DNA from: Branchiostoma floridae
Lineage: Eukaryota > Chordata > Leptocardii > Amphioxiformes > Branchiostomatidae
DNA length: 64,000 nt
Direction: 5' to 3'
Assembly (NCBI RefSeq): GCF_000003815.2
Contig: NC_049981.1
Location: 7,396,726-7,460,725 of the forward strand
In this document: piece by piece, positions 22,301 to 31,969 of the stretch
Layout of the letters: every line of letters starts with the position of its first letter
Position numbering within the stretch: position 1 is the stretch's first letter
Position numbers and translations under genes: made by a program
Notes under the pieces: generated by a model
Database searches by the model: none
What the model was told of the DNA's origin: nothing
What the model saw: the letters and a program-made list of their open reading frames with translations, nothing else

Positions 22301-25300
22301 GATCCACGACATAAAAATTAGATTTAAAAGATAAGAAAACATACGGTGATATAGAAGATTTGGTGATGCGGTGATATAAAAGATTTGTTCTATTTTCTTG
22401 AAATTTGATGATCAATCTGTCAAATGTTTGTCACCCAGGGCTGTCTCTATAGCTTTTAATTTTTTGATAATTTTCTGTCCCACTCATAAATGGAAGCCCT
22501 TCTTGTTGATTTACATGATCATATAAATGTTAAATGATAAATCTCTCATTTTAGGCTTAGAAAAGTACATTTTCTCTGGTGTCATGTCTTGAAGATCAGA
22601 TTTTGGGAAGGGATGGGAAGAAATTTTATCTGTCCCAACAAGTAAATTTCCTAAAATAGCTTCAGGTTGGTAGGATATAGGATGAAGGAGAATTCTTATT
22701 ACACAACCAGTGGGTACTTACATTGCTTATGTTTCGATGTCTCTCTAACGGGAGTTCTGCTTCTTACCGCTATATGTAGCCGATGTAGGTGGCGCTTTTG
22801 CAGTGAGAAAACAATCCCAAATGTGGCTCAGCTTGCATCCCCCCTCGACCCGGATCATCACTGCGGATGACTCACGTACGCTAGCCACGTTTGGGATTGT
22901 TTTCTCACCGCAAAAGCACCACCTACATCGGCTACATATAGCGGTAAGAAGCAGAACTCCAGTTAAAAGCTCTGACGAAGGCGTCTGAGAGACATTGAAA
23001 CGTAAGCAATGTAAGTACCCACTGGTTGTGTAATAAGAATTCTCCTTCATCCCAAGTAAATTTCCGTCCAAGAATAGAAAGACGGGTCCTAGAGACAACC
23101 CTGTTACAGCCTCTAGTGGAGAGGGGGGTCTCACTGACTACCCTGACCTCTTCTGGTGAGTTACTCTCATCGTCTGTATGATCATAATAGTTGTCCTTCC
23201 CCGTCAGGTACCCAAAGTAGGAGTCAAACCCGCGGAAGGTTGGCGTGAACTCCCAAGCATGGTGGCCAAGGTGCCACTGTTAAGCAGAACAGAAAAGAAA
23301 AATACAAGAGAACTGTAAACTGAAGCTTCACAAACAACAACACACTTGCAGATGTCATGCCAAGACGTTTCTGTATCTGTATTGTATGAAGACCAAAACG
23401 TTTCTGTATCTATATTGTATGAAGACCAAACGTTTCTATATCTGTATTGTATGAAGACCAAAGGTTTCTGTATCTGTATTGTATGAAGGCCAAAACGTTT
23501 CTGCATCTGTCTTTGAGTCATTACACATTGTCTACCGTGTATTGGCCAAGCTCTCTTCAAGGTAGATGAAGCTCTCTGTTAATAGCTCTGGGGGTATCTT
23601 TCGCAACTCGAAGAAGTTTTACGTGTTAATTAGGTGAAACTCCTACCACGTAAAACCACTTCCACTTGTGCAATTCTACCCTGGTGGTAGAGAACTTCAT
23701 CTGCCCCAAAGACAGCCTGGCCAATCCAACAGTAGACTGGGTACCAGATTATGTATATTAAGGAAGTACCCTCACTTTTCAGCCACGCCAATCTATTTCC
23801 TTGATCTTGAAGAATTTCTAAGTAAGAAAAAGGTCAGGATAAAAACAGAGGGCTGGGAGGAAAACTTGCATATTAATTTGCTGTGAATCCACTCAAGTTT
23901 TGTGGACCACAATACCAGCAAATGGCGCAAGGTACTCCACATTGCATTGTGCAATTGCAATCAAAATAAAATTAAAAAACACACATTAACGCTGGTTCAC
24001 CTTTATCCAAGGGTATTTTACCTATATTTGTTGTTTGTAAGAAAAAACTATTTATGGATATGAAGTCGATGGACGGTGGTTTCAAATCGGAACATTTTTA
24101 AAATATTGCAAATTTGAAACCACAATCCGCAGACTTGATTCTCCGTAAATGTGCTGTTTTTGAAGACAAAGAATAAAGGTCACCCCACGGATAAAGGTGA
24201 ACTAGCGTTACAGACTTTCCTCTTTGGCGCTGTTTTCATCTTGATTTTTCGGTTCAACATTTTTTTTCCTGAATCCAAGACCCAACAAAATGGAATAGTG
24301 TGCATGGCTTCACTGCATTTACCGGCATGACATCTACAAGTGGTTGTCTCCCATTACACATTTCTTTACCGAGGCATGAATCCCGTTGACATGGTCCACA
24401 TAGCCCTCCGCCCCGGTGTAGTAGCCAAAAAACGAATCAAACCCACGATAGGTCGGGGTATAGTCCCATGCGTACATACCCAGATGCCACTGCAACATGG
24501 TATAAGACCCAAACTGTAAGTACTTGTACATAGATATGAAAAGATTTGATCAGCAACAGGGCAATACAAGATGCATCATTTATTTTCTTTTAATTAGCAA
24601 AAATTAAAATCTTTTTGCAATTGTAGAAGATGTTTAAAGCTATCATACAATAGTGTGCAGCAAAAAATCACAGAGCATTGAGCAAGCATTAAAACTAGGC
24701 AAGAGAGCAACATGCAACCTTACCTCCCCCACCATGTGAATGGCACAACCCAGCCACCATAGATATTGCAATAGGATTGTTTCATTCAAAGATAGTCTGT
24801 AGGGTATTTCACCGGGCCAAAGTTGAATACTGAAGGCCGATTCCATACATGGTTGGACTTTTCATTAAAATGGTTAGTGCTTTAGGCAACAGGGAGAGGG
24901 CTAAAGGCAAACCTTGCCACCGAATTATTAACCTCCAAATATCCTCATCTCCAAGCACATTGGTCAGGATTGCTTTGAAAGTCTTTTGCAGGCTTTATCT
25001 GCATTTCTACATCTTTTTCTTGAGAGAATTGAAGTTAAGTTTTTAAAATCTTACCACACCTCTTGGTGTATAGGGGTGGTGCCTTGTTTCCTTTTTTATG
25101 GCCCTTGGGCCACACAGGTCAATAAATAAATACAGAAAAGGCCAAAATACAATCCTGGCTGGTAGTATATCTGCTTGGAGATCGCAGGTACCCTTACCTT
25201 CCCCACCATGCGAGTGGTATAACCCAGTTGTTTCAGGTACTGTGGTAGGATCGTTTCATTCAGTGCCAGTCCGTAGGGTTGCGCACTTACTATCACGAAA

Positions 25301-27816
25301 TGCTGTAGGCCTATGATAAATATAATACGCACAACATCAATGTTAATTGTCACCCATCTGAAATACAGTTTGTAAGATGCTTACCTTCCCCACTATGTGA
25401 GTGGCATAACCCAGTGGCTTCAGGTACTGTGGCAGGATCGTTTCATTCAGAGGCAGTCCAAAGGGGGTGGCCCCTGAAATCACCCCGTGCTGTAATCCTA
25501 CACGGGGTAAAGCATTAGGATGGAAAGCAAGGTTTATTCCATGAAAAAAATAACTGTACGAGGAACAGGAAATATACTTGCCTTGGAATATAATCCATCT
25601 TCTTTCTTGTTAAAATGGTAAAAGGTAAAGGTAGTTCTATAGCAGGAAAGTTTTTAAGGCTGTAGGGGCATAATATTAGCAATCTTCTGTGTCTGGGGTA
25701 AGGAAAAAGAAGGCGGAACCCATTCCTCTCCTTCCACGACCTTTTACCTGAGCCCCAACCAAGTCGGGTACTCATTTCTACACCTGGGTCGAGTGAGCAC
25801 AGTGATGTAAAGCGCCTCTCCAAAGAGCACAAGATCGGCAACATAACAGGATTTGAACCCTGCATCTCTAGGCGTTGGGTTAAACGCCCTGCAGCTATAC
25901 CACACAACCACATTATCCAAATGAAATCCATCTTTCTAGTCAGCCTTCCAGCAAAGTTTTCCATGAAAAAAAATTAAGAGCTAGCACAATCAGGAAGACT
26001 TTCTAAGTGACAGTTTAGATTTAGGTAGTTACTAAGGAGAGTGAGATTTCTGAAACTGAAAGTTTGTTGCAGGCATGAAGTCTTCTGAAAGCATCCAGAA
26101 GATCCAGCAATGACACTCATTTCATGTGGCCCAATGATTTCTATCTGGTAGGTTGATCAGCAATGACTGGAATGAAAATCACATGAAAATTCTGATATGA
26201 GAGCTCCAAATCAGCCGCTGCTATGGTTTGCGTCTAATTTGGCGAAGTGTGTATCTGATGAAAAAAATTGTTATTGAAAAAAACTAATGGCTGTAAACTG
26301 ACATTCATCATTCATCAACAAGGATTTGGTAGTGGATAATTCGAGAATGAATGAAGGAATGAATTCAAGAAGTCTGTGAGAAAATTACTTGGATTCCTGT
26401 TCTTGTCTTGTCGGATCAAAACCCGTGGTTGGCTAGGGTTGGCAGCGTTATTTTTTCCAAGGCATTAATTTTTACACTTGTGGGCGCCAGGCTGTCATCA
26501 TAGAACGAGCGCTCTAGAACCCATTCCTTAATAAACTACCATTAGCACCAAATGGTTTGAATGTGCAAGTCTTCTAGATGGATAGCAGAAGTGAAAATAG
26601 GAGCGAACTACTATCCGATGGTATCCAGGCTACATGGGTAAAGGACTAGGGTATCCAACCTGTGTGGATGGGGTGGCGTCCTGTCATGATGGCGCTGCGG
26701 GTCGGTGTGCAGATGGGAGACACGTAGTAGTTCCCCAGGATCACCCCGCTGTACGCCAGACTGTCCAGGTTTGGCGTGGGGATCTGGTCCGAGCCGTGGA
26801 AACTCACATCGTTCCAACCCTGCATATGGTTTGATAGAAGAAATGGAAAAAAAAATAATTCTATTGAAATAGATTGAAAACAATTGCTCAACTGGGCCTT
26901 GTATACATATGAGTGTGTTACATGTACACCCTATGTAGTGTGCTGGAATATAGGGCTGTCCCAATTTATGTGTGTGTGTGTGTTTGTGTTGTGTGTGAGG
27001 AACAAGTTAGACTTTGGAATTGAATAATGTGATATAATAAGGATCCATGTAGAATTAGCTGATAAACACAGTGAACTTTGGGAGGTTCTGTTTAGTTGAG
27101 ATGTATAAAAATATATAAGGTCTGGACGTCGAAAAATTGAGGTCCAGAAATCAATGAACAATTGAAATTGCAAAGAAATACAAGAGCAATTATAGTATAG
27201 CCTTCTTGATAAGTGAATAGATGGATAATGGAGAACTCAATGTATAAAGTTCAAACTTAAGCTGAAATGTAAAATATCTTCGTAGCATGCATTGTATTTG
27301 TAGCTAGACTTTTTGTGGCTTGTCATGGGCTGTTTTCTAATTGTTTGTCAGTTTTATAAGTGCACCGAGTTTCCGACTCTAGGGCTTTACAATTATCTGA
27401 AATGGGTACTATCAAATATGGAACTTGTCCTTTGTTTACCCAAATGCTACCCACTTACCAAATACATAATATTGCTCATCCTCAACTCCTGGAGTTGTGC
27501 TGTCCACAGACATGCCCACAAACCAAGGAGGTTGTTCAACCTCATTGCACAAATATGCTTACAAATGGCAAACACATAACCTTCGTGATAATAAGGGCAT
27601 ATCAACATGGCCTAAGAAAGTCCAGCTAAGATGACTGCTATGAAGACTGCAAACTAAAGTCTTACCTCAGGGTAACACTATACTTACCAAATCATCAGCA
27701 ACAATGAGGATGATGTGTGGAGGTTGATCCTGAGTGTTCTTGGAAGATGAGGAACCATCACACAATGCAGCAGTGAAGAGAAGGAGCAAGAGCACCCCCT
27801 TGCAGTCGACAGCCAT
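19332..27816 (-). CDS. arylsulfatase B/I/J-like sulfatase with duplicated internal exons
   Basis: Secreted or lysosomal sulfatase, expected to remove sulfate esters; the substrate cannot be told. Coding exons, 5' to 3' on the minus strand: 27816-27688, 26819-26660, exon 3 (25497-25385 or 25310-25198), exon 4 (24489-24370 or 23276-23148), 21219-21094, 20913-20787, 20182-19332. All joins keep phase, giving about 541-544 residues, the usual ARSB size. The start at 27816 gives a leucine-rich signal peptide. Family marks are IVADDLGWND (metal site), CTPTR (the Cys that becomes formylglycine), GY.T..VGK|WHLG (catalytic Lys and His), [14 protein letters not shown] and [10 protein letters not shown]. 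Duplicated exon 3 and 4 versions are listed separately. The 4b donor (GAG|GTCAGG) is weak. Confidence 0.9.
20402..20712. repeat. GTGA-type simple-sequence block
   Basis: Imperfect GTGA/GAGT repeats with periodic ACAGGTGAGT interruptions, in the sulfatase intron before the last exon. Long open frames of SHSLTHS type here are artefacts of the repeat. Confidence 0.9.
20957..21052. repeat. CA/ACATA-rich microsatellite
   Basis: Imperfect CA dinucleotide run with ACAGACA and ACATACA variants, in the sulfatase intron between 21094 and 20913. Confidence 0.85.
21950..22660. repeat. diverged tandem duplication in a sulfatase intron
   Basis: Two units, about 21950-22260 and 22265-22660, share in order CAGTAATTGG/TAGTAATTGG, TTTGAAATTTGATGA, AATCTCTCATTTTAGGCTTA and GTGTCATGTCTTGAAG. 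Start-of-unit sequence (GACGGGT...CTGT) appears a third time at about 23085, beyond the palindrome. This suggests a third unit broken by that insertion. Confidence 0.75.
22680..23051. mobile_element. near-perfect palindromic foldback MITE
   Basis: GGATGAAGGAGAATTCTTAT at the left is answered by its inverse at the right. Pairing runs through the arms (CAACCAGTGGGTACTTACAT, TATATGTAGCCGATGTAGG, AAAACAATCCCAAA) to a spacer near 22840-22885. The arms are about 170 bp. It lies in the intron after sulfatase exon 4b. Confidence 0.85.
23148..23276 (-). CDS. sulfatase exon 4b
   Basis: The minus-strand exon starts directly after TTAACAG with [20 protein letters not shown] and continues to DDESNSPEE, 43 codons, phase 0 at both ends. 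It is homologous to exon 4a at 24370-24489 ([20 protein letters not shown]), and W-H-L-G supplies the catalytic His. The chosen donor GAG|GTCAGG is poor. GTCAGG|GTAGTC, also in phase 0, is an alternative that would extend the exon by 6 bases. Confidence 0.7.
23375..23512. repeat. 36-bp minisatellite
   Basis: Four copies built on GTTTCTGTATCTGTATTGTA followed by TGAAGACCAAAAC, in the intron between sulfatase exons 4a and 4b. Confidence 0.85.
23986..24210. mobile_element. MITE, family M3
   Basis: The termini are TAACGCTGGTTCACCTTTAT and the inverse ATAAAGGTGAACTAGCGTTA. A second copy with the same ends lies at 32389-32605. Internal inverted motifs (GAAGTCGATGGACGGTGG against CCGCAGACTTGATT) show a long hairpin structure. 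It sits between sulfatase exons 4a and 4b. Confidence 0.85.
24370..24489 (-). CDS. sulfatase exon 4a
   Basis: Bounded by the acceptor TGTTGCAG and the donor TCG|GTAAAG; 40 codons, phase 0 at both ends. It starts [20 protein letters not shown] and ends in a GIHAS segment. It aligns with exon 4b over WHLG, TPT.RGFDS and FGY.TG, then differs in length and sequence. Both versions have intact catalytic residues. Because the exon is symmetric in phase, inclusion of both 4a and 4b would not shift the frame. Confidence 0.75.
24724..24837 (-). pseudogene. dead sulfatase exon 3c
   Basis: Homologous to exons 3a and 3b (LNETIL.QYL..LG core). Three defects mark it as non-functional. The acceptor AG is CG at the homologous position. 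The unit is 114 bp instead of 113, a frame shift before the LNETIL core. The catalytic Lys of VGK reads Glu (VGE). The donor GAG|GTAAGG is still good. Confidence 0.8.
25045..25125 (-). mobile_element. fragment of the 49661-49938 SINE family
   Basis: AGGGGTGGTGCC followed by GCCCTTGGGCCACACA occurs in the same order as in the SINE body at 49697-49742. Only the 3' body is present and no tRNA-like head is seen. Confidence 0.6.
25198..25310 (-). CDS. sulfatase exon 3b
   Basis: 113 bp, acceptor ATCATAG, donor AAG|GTAAGG, entering in phase 1 and leaving in phase 0. It begins [20 protein letters not shown] and ends GYTTRMVGK, supplying the conserved Lys of the second sulfatase signature. It has exactly the same length and phases as 3a, 74 bp downstream of it. 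The 3' halves are nearly identical and the 5' halves differ. Confidence 0.8.
25385..25497 (-). CDS. sulfatase exon 3a
   Basis: 113 bp, acceptor GTGTAG, donor AAG|GTAAGC, entering in phase 1 and leaving in phase 0. It begins [20 protein letters not shown] and ends GYATHIVGK. It is the closest of the three to the ARSB consensus (GLQH.VI). Splicing 3a to 3b in one transcript would shift the frame, so the two must be used as alternatives. Confidence 0.85.
25602..25924 (-). mobile_element. tRNA-derived SINE with target-site duplication
   Basis: The minus-strand head has a perfect B-box-like GGTTCAAATCC about 50 bp into a tRNA-like start (GGTTGTGTGGTATAGCTGC). A body with AGCGCCTCT/CTTTACATCACTG and CACTCGACCCAGGTGTAGAA follows. 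AATCCATCTT lies on both sides (25592-25601 and 25925-25934). It inserted in the sulfatase intron between exons 2 and 3a. Confidence 0.8.
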
Positions 27817-27933
27817 CACTGCAGTCTTTAGAGTCTCTGAGTGAAGACCTGTGAACAATAAAAGAATTATCTATTACATTAGCAAGAGATCAAGGTGAAG
27901 CGACTGCGTTTACTCACAAAAGAAGGTTCTACC

Positions 27934-28801
27934 TAGTCTCTAAGCAGACCCTACGTTGCCTTAGAAATAGTATCAAAGCTGGCAAGGGACTATAGCCGGC
28001 CAAAGGGAGATAGCCGGCCAAAGGGAGTCAAACGAGCACCTGCTGCCGCTATACTAACACCCCGTTTATACCAGGATTCGCGTACCCCGATATATCCTTA
28101 TTCGCGGCGAATCCGGATTCGCGAACCCTGGTATGAACGGCCCGAATCCGGATCTTTATGGGATATATCCAGATACCCTGAATCCACATCTGGAGGTGGA
28201 TTTATCCGGATTCGCTGTGGGGTGAACCCTGGTGTGAACGCAATAGGATTCACGTATCCGGATTCGCTGTTGGATCTGACGTCAAACTTTACTCTTAAGT
28301 AGCGTTTGCTTGGTGTAGCATGGTAAGGATGAGGCAACGGGCTGCGTCGTAGGCGTTGCCACCTGGCAGGTACGAACACCTGTTCTAAAGAACATTCTAG
28401 AACGGTCAGTTAAAAATAAACGGTCATTTCTAAATTTTCTAGTACGGCGTGAAGACATGCACTTGTAGCCGTGCAAAAACGTTATTTCCTTCTTTCAAGT
28501 GCACGACGTAGCTCGTCGCCTCACCCCTACCATGCTACACCAAAGCAAACGCTACTTAAAGTTACGTTTGACGTCACCAAGCAGCATCACATGGTGTAAT
28601 TAGGATATATCCGGATCTGTTTTGGACACGAATAATCATATCCGGATTCGACTAACCCTGGTATGAACGCAAATTGATATATCCGGATTGACGCCGTATC
28701 TGGATATGTCCTGATACGCGAACCCTAGTATGAACGGGGCCTAAGTCCCTTGCCAGCTTTGATACTATTTCTAAGGCACCGTAGGGTCTGCTTGGAGACT
28801 A
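27934..28801. mobile_element. M1-type MITE interrupted by a second foldback element
   Basis: The ends TAGTCTCTAAGCAGACCCTA and the inverse extend for about 58 bp of pairing (through TTTCTAAGGCA/CAAAGCTGGCAAGGGACT). A GGTTCTACC duplication flanks it (27925-27933 and 28802-28810). The interior is largely another element at 28060-28739. It lies immediately upstream of the sulfatase start codon, within about 120 bp. Confidence 0.85.
28060..28739. mobile_element. foldback element inside the M1 MITE
   Basis: The termini are CCCCGTTTATACCAGGATTC and an inverse ending in TATGAACGGGG. ATATCCGGATTCG-like motifs recur at least six times. The inner arms pair TTAAGTAGCGTTTGC and TGTAGCATGGTA with their inverses at 28525-28561, and GACGTCAAAC motifs lie just outside them. 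No ORF is recognised. Confidence 0.8.
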
Positions 28802-28956
28802 GGTTCTACCTTGCTCTAATGTAAAACCTCTAACTTTAAGTTTTGCTTTTAATTTGAAGAATTGTCTTATACCAGTTCATACAAAGAACTCTAGCATAAG
28901 AATTCTTCTGCAGATTTCACTACAAGTCGCATGTGTGGGCGACAGGAATTGTAGGT

Positions 28957-29152
28957 ACTATTAAAATGCAGAAGTTTTCGCGGTGGTTTTATGTCCGCGG
29001 TTTTCGCAGCGGCCACTGCACCGCAAACTTAAAACCACCGCGCAAGACAATTCAGTGCATGGTGCTACCGCGAAGTTAAAACCATTGCGAACAGTCCTTT
29101 TTCCCACTACCGCGAAATTAATTCTCTGCGAACTGAAATGCATTCACAGTAT
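28957..29152. mobile_element. MITE, family M4 (TTTCGCGGTGG type)
   Basis: The left end is a diverged TACTGTAAATGCAGAA with TTTTCGCGGTGGTTTTA and the right end GAAATGCATTCACAGTA. Repeated CGCGAAATTAA/CGCGAAGTTAAAACCA blocks lie inside. Relatives end at 30677 and at 37272. Confidence 0.65.
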
Positions 29153-31539
29153 GGCAAAATTAAAGGCCCATGAGATATAAACAGTCTGGTCTCGACAATT
29201 GTTTAAAGTTGCATAGCAATGCCTGGATTGTAAAGGCACCTGCAAGATGGTGGAATGTTAACATGTTTGGGGCCTTCATCTTTGACATATCACCTACAAT
29301 TTCTATCACTTGCACATCTGTAGTGAAATCTGCAAAAGAGCCTATTGTATGAGCTTAAATATAATGTATGAAGAAACAAATTATGCTATGTATATTGGGA
29401 CACACCCTCACTGCCAATGTTTTCAAGACTGCAAGCAAGAGAAGCCTTCAATGCAACAGTCACTGCGGCTACAAAAACATGGCTTAGTTTATAGATCCGG
29501 CATAAATACAGTAGCTGGAAGAATTTACATATTGGGAATGGGAGATACGTTAACATTTTATGTCATCATTCCTGAAAAGATCAGTGTACGTTAAGACATT
29601 GAACATCTTTGTCTTTTGTCAACACGTAACCTTATCCTTTGCTATATTTATCAGAAAACCGGTTTTACCAGTGCCCATGACCAGCAAGTTAGATCAAGCT
29701 TAAGTCCATAATTTTTTACGTTACATAAAATTTAGTGCTGTGTCGTTACCAACGTAGACTTAAGTAACTTGGACATTCTCTTTGCACTCTTACCTTGCTG
29801 TAATGACCGTAAAAATGACGAATGAACGCTGTAAAATTGGTTTTTACCTGCAAAACAAGACGAGCAAAGGAAGTGGCCCTGAACTGTTGCGTTTCCACCA
29901 AGTGAGGTGAAAGGTCAAATAGGGTCAGATAATCAGGCCTTGCTTATCTCACTTCGTGTCGCAATATGTCAGATTATCGAGATCGGGGTGGGCGTTTCTT
30001 TAGACACCGATCGATTTTACCATGTTCGTGTTATCTCTAATGCCGAACACTAAACCCGTGATAGAAAAATACATTGTTTTAAAATGTTGACTCAACACGA
30101 ATATTTCCATCAAAAGTAATGTTAACGTTAATTGGAATTCCAGTCTCCCCTAGGAGAATTCTGAATTCCCCTGGATTCCAATCTCCCCTGTGACATATAT
30201 GCGTTCATTTTGTATCTATGACCGTTGGTGTGTAGTGTTTGTTTATTATGTCCATGAAAATTGAGATACTATTTTGGGTGTGTCTGTGTGTCTGTTCAAG
30301 TAACACTAAAGCATGAAGCTTAAGAACCTCTGGATGGATTACGACATTTGATATGTGGGTAGGTGTTTGGAAGACGAAGGTCAAGGTTGATTTCGGGCCA
30401 TATATTATGTGACCTTGGTACTGCAGCAGAACTTCCATTTTTTAAAATCTTTTGACCTGGACATGATACGGTTTGATTTTTTGGTGGTTGATAGCTTGTG
30501 ATGTAGGGCTGAGAAGTGATGTATGATCGGGCCCCCGCGCAGCCTGCTGTGGAACTGCAGGGGCGTTTTTGTCTGCCATGGAAAAATGTTCGTGGTTGTT
30601 TTAATATTCTAGGTGAAGTGGCCACCGCGAAAACCACGAACATTAAACCACCGCGAAAGTTTTCTGCATTTACAGTATTACGGACGTGTTGTGTGTATTT
30701 ATGTGTGGGTTAAAGTTCTGCACTTAGAACAGACACCAAGAGATTTTTGTCAGAGGCAGATAGTTTTCTGCAAAAGGATATTAGCTCATAGATTAAACGC
30801 GTCGTCTGGCAATATATACTGGCACTGCAACTATCTGCTCTGAATCACATAACTTTCAGAAGCTTTAACGATTATATCTTTGATAGCAGATAAGTGCACT
30901 GTCATTGTCACTGTGGTGACGCTTTTGATCCATGCTAGTATTGCACGGGGTAGGGAATTATCAACGTTATCATGCTACATCGCAGATAAATATATTTTGT
31001 TCTTTTAGTTGTTATATCTAGTTTTCTTAGTTACGAAAAAAGGGATTCGAAGTACTAGTAATTACTAATAGGTTTTTCTGACAATTTCTGACCCAAGAAT
31101 TTTTGGTGCACCTAATTTAAAAAAAATGAATTTCGATGCCTGATAACAAGTATCATGAACATGTAAGTGCAAATCCACAATGGTCACGCGTGAAGCAGGG
31201 TTAGGGGTTTAAATGTTACAATACAAAATAAAGCTGCATCTGAATCCCCCTTAGCTTCCCTCAGGAAACAAACTCATGATGTAAGGGTTTAAAGACTTCC
31301 ATGGGAACGGGCTATTCTGCAGGAAATCTATCATACTGGAACTGGATATGGGTGCTCTCCATCTCTCTATATACATTGTAGCTTTTCTGTTCAATCACAG
31401 ATGCTAGGGAAGGGTTTGCTAACATGCACACCCGATAAAATGTACTTAATGTGGCACAAGGGAATTTCTTTGACGTTTCAGACCATGGGATCACGCCAGG
31501 ATTAAACTTTGCCAGATCACGGGGTACAACCGACGTCAC
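29153..31539. other. intergenic, no gene recognised
   Basis: No convincing exon is seen. It contains an M4 relative ending TTTTCTGCATTTACAGTA at about 30575-30677. An inverted copy of a motif GATCAAAAGCGT at about 30920 recurs near 43981, 44440 and 44733. The 5' UTR of the sulfatase probably extends into the low-coordinate side, but no exon could be assigned. Confidence 0.4.
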
Positions 31540-31709
31540 GGGATAGGCAGACGACGCGCAGACACATTCGGTGGTGGGGCAGATCTGTCAGCCTTCGCGC
31601 GCAGAAACGTCGCGCAGAGCAATCAGCCGCGACGCGCCGTCATATTCGACGCCGCGCGGACCTATCAGCCGTGCGAGCGGTGATTTCAGCCATGAGGCAG
31701 ACACACCAG
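31540..31709 (+). promoter_or_regulatory. possible CpG-rich first exon with strong donor
   Basis: A CpG-dense block (GACGCGCAGAC, TTCGCGCGCAG, GACGCCGCGCGG) ends in CAG|GTGAGC at 31709/31710. An ATG at 31692 gives six codons in phase 0 up to the donor. It resembles an exon 1 plus promoter, but no partner exon on the + strand was identified before TTC38 at 46.6 kb. Confidence 0.25.
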
Positions 31710-31969
31710 GTGAGCGGAATACCGACTGGAGGGAGTGTTTTGGGTCCACTGTTTCCTCTTCTAGCGCTAACAAATGACATTGTCAAAATGTTTGATAATT
31801 TTCTTCTTCTTATTTCAAGCAGAAAGAAGTGGGTGTCTGACTTCCAACAGCGCAAGTTGACGCGCACACATCAGGTCGCAGCTCAAATGTCCACGTTTTT
31901 TTTCCTTCTCCCTTACCTAACGTTACTGGGTGTCGCCTGCAAAGTAATGGTCACAATAATTTAAATTTT

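Noticed and set aside
22745-23134. 129-codon minus-strand frame
   Set aside because: It runs across both arms of a palindromic MITE and has no family resemblance.
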